Assembly (NCBI GenBank): GCA_009921765.1
Contig: RFXC01000170.1
Coordinates: forward strand, 1-9,471
Source: Betaproteobacteria bacterium
Lineage (GTDB): Bacteria; Pseudomonadota; Gammaproteobacteria; Burkholderiales; Burkholderiaceae
DNA: 9,471 nucleotides
Direction: 5' to 3'
The notes under the pieces are model-generated. The model had not been told where the DNA came from. It made no database searches and was given only the letters and a program-made list of their open reading frames with translations. The position numbers and the translations under genes are program-made. The number at the start of each line of letters is the position of its first letter. Position 1 is the stretch's first letter. Of the stretch, positions 7,020 through 9,471 are shown in pieces.

Positions 7020-7060
7020 CCCTCGCCCACCCTCAGTCTTCATTCACCGGAGCGCCCGCC

Positions 7061-8239
7061 TTGAATCCAGCCGCCACGCACCGCGTCCAATCGGAGTGGG
7101 TGCACGTCCAATTTCCCGAGCAATCCAGCTTTAAGTCGGTCTATGGGTTTTCGGGCTCGGTGGGAACCGTCCACCTGGAGGGAATTCGTTATGTTCCCGA
7201 AGGCGTCCCGTCGCGAACCCTGATCATCTACATGCACCCGGCCAGCACGCTGCAGCTGCTTCCGATGCCGCGCGCCATGGCAGAAAGCGGGCAGCACGTG
7301 CTGTGCGCGGGTAGCCGCTACGCCCGCAACGACAGCGCGCTGATCATGGAAAACGTGATCGTCGATCTGGGCGCCTACATCCGCCATGCGCGCGAGGTCT
7401 GGCGCTACAAAAACGTGGTGCTGGCCGGCTGGTCAGGAGGGGGCTCGCTTTCGCTGTTCTATCAGTCTCAGGCAGAACGCCCCACCATTTCGCACACACC
7501 GGCGGGCGACCCCTGCTCGATCATGACTGCCGGGCTGATTCCTGCCGATGCGGTCATGTTTCAGGCCGCACACATGTCGCGTGCACACACCTTTTCCGAG
7601 TGGATCGACCCCAGCGTCCTTGACGAAAACGATCCTGATCATCGCGACCCCGAGCTCGACCTTTATCACCCGGACAGGAAGCCTCCCTACACTGCGGAGT
7701 GGCTTGCAAAGTTTCGTGCAGCGCAACTCGCTCGCGCACGTCGCCGCACCGCCTGGGTGCGGGATACACTGGAGCGGCTCAAGCGCAGCGGCGGCCGTGA
7801 GATGGAGCGAGGGTTCGTCACGCACCGCACCATGGCCGATCCGCGCTTTCTTGACGGCAGCATTGAGCCCAATGACCGGCCAATCGGCACCTGCTTCATG
7901 GGGGTGCCCGAGGTCGCGAACAACGGGCCAGTGGGCCTTGCGCGATTCTCGACGCTGCGCTCATGGTTGTCGCAATGGTCGATCGATGACAGCAACGCCG
8001 ACGGGGTACGAAGTGCGCAGGGCATACACGTGCCCTTTCTTGCCATCGAACATTCGGCTGATGATGCGGTGCCGCAGACACATACCGGACAGATCTACCG
8101 CGCAGTGGCGAGTGCGGACAAGACCCTGCGCGTCGTTCGTGGGGCGACGCATTATTTCGTTGGACAGCCCGAGCTGATGCAAGAGGCCGTATCTCTGACC
8201 ACCGACTGGCTGCGCGAGCGCGGCCTCATAGACGGCTGA
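7061..8239 (+). CDS. Alpha/beta hydrolase of unknown substrate
   Basis: Probable cytoplasmic serine hydrolase, 392 residues from the TTG chosen here. The nucleophile elbow GWSGGG holds S125 (123-128), after the strand NVVLA. TLIIYMHPAS (53-62) is the strand and loop that normally supply the oxyanion hole. The acid is D334 or D335 in HSADDAVP (331-338), and the base is H364 in GATHYF. Between Ser and Asp lies an unusually long segment of about 200 residues, including a basic helix (KFRAAQLARARRRTAW, 217-232), likely a lid; a typical core enzyme is nearer 280 residues. TTG 7061 has GGAG eight bases upstream (7049-7052). An in-frame GTG at 6971 would overlap the VOC gene by 49 bp and add a low-quality N-terminus. 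No signal peptide is apparent. It lies 41 bp after the VOC gene, so it is likely the last gene of the operon. Confidence 0.85.
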   Translation: MNPAATHRVQSEWVHVQFPEQSSFKSVYGFSGSVGTVHLEGIRYVPEGVPSRTLIIYMHPASTLQLLPMPRAMAESGQHVLCAGSRYARNDSALIMENVIVDLGAYIRHAREVWRYKNVVLAGWSGGGSLSLFYQSQAERPTISHTPAGDPCSIMTAGLIPADAVMFQAAHMSRAHTFSEWIDPSVLDENDPDHRDPELDLYHPDRKPPYTAEWLAKFRAAQLARARRRTAWVRDTLERLKRSGGREMERGFVTHRTMADPRFLDGSIEPNDRPIGTCFMGVPEVANNGPVGLARFSTLRSWLSQWSIDDSNADGVRSAQGIHVPFLAIEHSADDAVPQTHTGQIYRAVASADKTLRVVRGATHYFVGQPELMQEAVSLTTDWLRERGLIDG

Positions 8240-8327
8240 GCGACATGCTGTGCCGACCGCTGCCCGCGAGCATTCGCCCGGTTGCCCGGCGCCGACACGT
8301 CAATCCCCTCTCTTTTACGAGTCGTCC

Positions 8328-8356
8328 TTGCTGGCTGGTGCAAATTGCGCCAATAT
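8328..8356 (+). promoter_or_regulatory. Weak candidate promoter for the amidohydrolase gene
   Basis: TTGCTG (8328-8333) and CAATAT (8351-8356) are separated by 17 bases, each matching the sigma-70 consensus at only three of six positions. A start near 8363 would give a leader of about 24 bases. The boxes are weak, so the call rests mainly on spacing and on its position in the 147-bp gap before the gene. Confidence 0.2.
8336..8352. promoter_or_regulatory. Imperfect 17-bp palindrome, candidate operator
   Basis: TGGTGCAA (8336-8343) and TTGCGCCA (8345-8352) are inverted around a central A at 8344, with seven of eight positions complementary. It lies 34 bases before the amidohydrolase ATG, within the candidate promoter spacer, where a dimeric repressor would be expected to bind. 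No regulator gene is in the window to pair it with, so function is inferred from position and symmetry alone. Confidence 0.45.
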
Positions 8357-8386
8357 CCCGGCCGACCCGATCCCTGTGAGCTCAAT

Positions 8387-9471
8387 ATGAAGCAAACCCT
8401 GATTAAAGGTGGCTTGGTTGTCACGATGGATGCCACCCTTGGCGATCTTTCCCAGGGAGACGTGCTGGTTGAAGGCGATCGGATCGTATCGGTCGGACGC
8501 AGCCTGGCGGCGCCGGGCGCAGCGGTGGTCAACGCGAGCGGCATGATCGTGGCGCCGGGGCTGGTCAACGCGCACATGCACACCTGGCAGACCGGACTTC
8601 GGGGCGTGGCGGCCAACTGGACCATCCTCGAATACTTCAAGAAAATGCATGCGGGCCTTGCCACGCTGTTCTCGCCCGAGGACATCCGGATCGCCAATCT
8701 GGTGGGCGCCTTGAACCAGATCAACTGTGGCACGACCACGCTCGCAGACTGGTGCCACAACAATCCCACGCCGGCCCATACCGATGCAGCGATTGACGGC
8801 CTGGCCGAGTCGCAGATCCGCGCCGTGTTTTTCCATGGCTCGCCAAAGCCTGACCCCAAGCCTGGCCAAAAGCCTTTCTGGGAGGTGCCCCACCCCCGAA
8901 GCGAAGTGGAGCGACTGCTGAAAACCCGCTTCAGTTCGCGCGATCAGCTGATGACACTCGGGCTTGCCATCCTTGGGCCGCATTACTCCACTTATGACGT
9001 TGCGGTCGACGACTTCAAGCTCGCGCGAGAGTTCGGGCTCATTGCCAGCATGCATTGCGCGGGCGCTGCCGCGCGAGTGCCCGACGGCTGGGACCGCCTG
9101 GGGCAGGCCGGCCTGCTTGGCGACAACAACAACATCGTTCACGGCAATGACCTGACCGACGCGCAGCTCAAGTTCATGCTGGACCGTGGCGTCAGCTTCT
9201 CGCTCACGCCGGAAACCGAAATGTTTCAGGGCCACGGGTTTGCGATCACCGGGCGGCTTCGCGATCTGGGCGCCCAGCCCTCGCTCGGGGTAGATCTCGA
9301 GTCCTGTATCAGCGGCGACATGTTCACCGTTGCACGCATGGCACTCGCTTCTCAGAAGGCGTTTGACAATGCGCGCGCGAAGGCCCGTGACGGAAAACTG
9401 CCTGACACCGGCACCATCACGGCTCGTGAAGCGCTAGGCTGGATCACGGTTGAAGGTGCTCGCATGCTCAA
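8387..9471 (+). CDS. ATZ/TRZ-like metal-dependent amidohydrolase, 3' end cut by the window
   Basis: Amidohydrolase-superfamily enzyme related to the cytosine deaminase / atrazine chlorohydrolase group, which hydrolyses C-N or C-halogen bonds of heterocycles and amides. 361 residues are visible and the frame is still open at the window edge; relatives run to roughly 450-480. The N-terminal beta-sandwich (LIKGGLVVTMDATLG, 5-19; GDVLVEGDRIVSVG, 24-37) leads to VAPGLVNAHMH (55-65), with metal ligands H63 and H65. Further expected ligands are H223 (SMHCAG) and D303 (GVDLESCISGDMF), and H252 (IVHGNDL) is the conserved active-site His. The Glu normally three residues after the third His is replaced (G226). 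W67 follows the HxH motif. The ribosome site is weak (TGTGAG at 8375-8380). It is 147 bp from the hydrolase and may have its own promoter. The substrate is unknown. Confidence 0.92.
   Translation, partial: MKQTLIKGGLVVTMDATLGDLSQGDVLVEGDRIVSVGRSLAAPGAAVVNASGMIVAPGLVNAHMHTWQTGLRGVAANWTILEYFKKMHAGLATLFSPEDIRIANLVGALNQINCGTTTLADWCHNNPTPAHTDAAIDGLAESQIRAVFFHGSPKPDPKPGQKPFWEVPHPRSEVERLLKTRFSSRDQLMTLGLAILGPHYSTYDVAVDDFKLAREFGLIASMHCAGAAARVPDGWDRLGQAGLLGDNNNIVHGNDLTDAQLKFMLDRGVSFSLTPETEMFQGHGFAITGRLRDLGAQPSLGVDLESCISGDMFTVARMALASQKAFDNARAKARDGKLPDTGTITAREALGWITVEGARML

Noticed and set aside
6971..7060. Upstream GTG start for the alpha/beta hydrolase
   Set aside because: It would overlap the VOC gene by 49 bp, has no good ribosome site, and the added residues do not resemble a signal peptide or domain.
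8240..8320. Terminator after the alpha/beta hydrolase gene
   Set aside because: A TCTTTT run occurs near 8311-8316, but no convincing stem precedes it; only very short GC repeats are present.

Overview
The window is GC-rich and densely coded, with almost everything on the plus strand. Its gene content suggests a betaproteobacterium of the order Burkholderiales (Bordetella/Achromobacter/Comamonadaceae-like). The grounds are an orphan Bug/TctC periplasmic binding protein, a family greatly expanded in that group, next to a branched-chain-amino-acid-type (HAAT/Liv) ABC transporter and small catabolic enzymes. The assignment is inferred from gene families, not from any marker gene. I see no rRNA, tRNA, insertion sequence, CRISPR array or phage gene.

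Layout: (1) 51-1016, minus strand, an orphan Bug-type solute-binding protein with its own candidate promoter. (2) 1017-1226, a divergent intergenic region. (3) 1227-1787, a flavodoxin-like NAD(P)H-dependent FMN/quinone reductase of the ChrR type. (4) 1788-1935, a leader with three successive inverted repeats ending at a strong ribosome binding site. (5) 1936-6479, a complete Liv-type ABC importer: binding protein, two permeases and two ATPases. A 14-bp palindrome lies between the binding protein and the first permease, and the last four genes overlap one another. (6) 6495-7019, a VOC/glyoxalase-fold protein, and 7061-8239, a large alpha/beta hydrolase; both are closely spaced after the transporter and probably co-transcribed. 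(7) 8240-8386, a gap holding an imperfect palindrome. (8) 8387 to the window edge, an ATZ/TRZ-like metal-dependent amidohydrolase, cut at the window end.

How it may work together (inference): the Liv-type importer brings in a small organic solute, and the VOC protein, the alpha/beta hydrolase and possibly the amidohydrolase process it in the cytoplasm, with the flavin reductase as a redox helper. The substrate cannot be read from the sequence. No transcription regulator is encoded in the window. The most interesting points are the transporter plus VOC plus hydrolase unit as a possible uncharacterised uptake-and-degradation pathway, the amidohydrolase that keeps its metal ligands but lacks the usual catalytic Glu, and the structured DNA/RNA elements at three gene boundaries.
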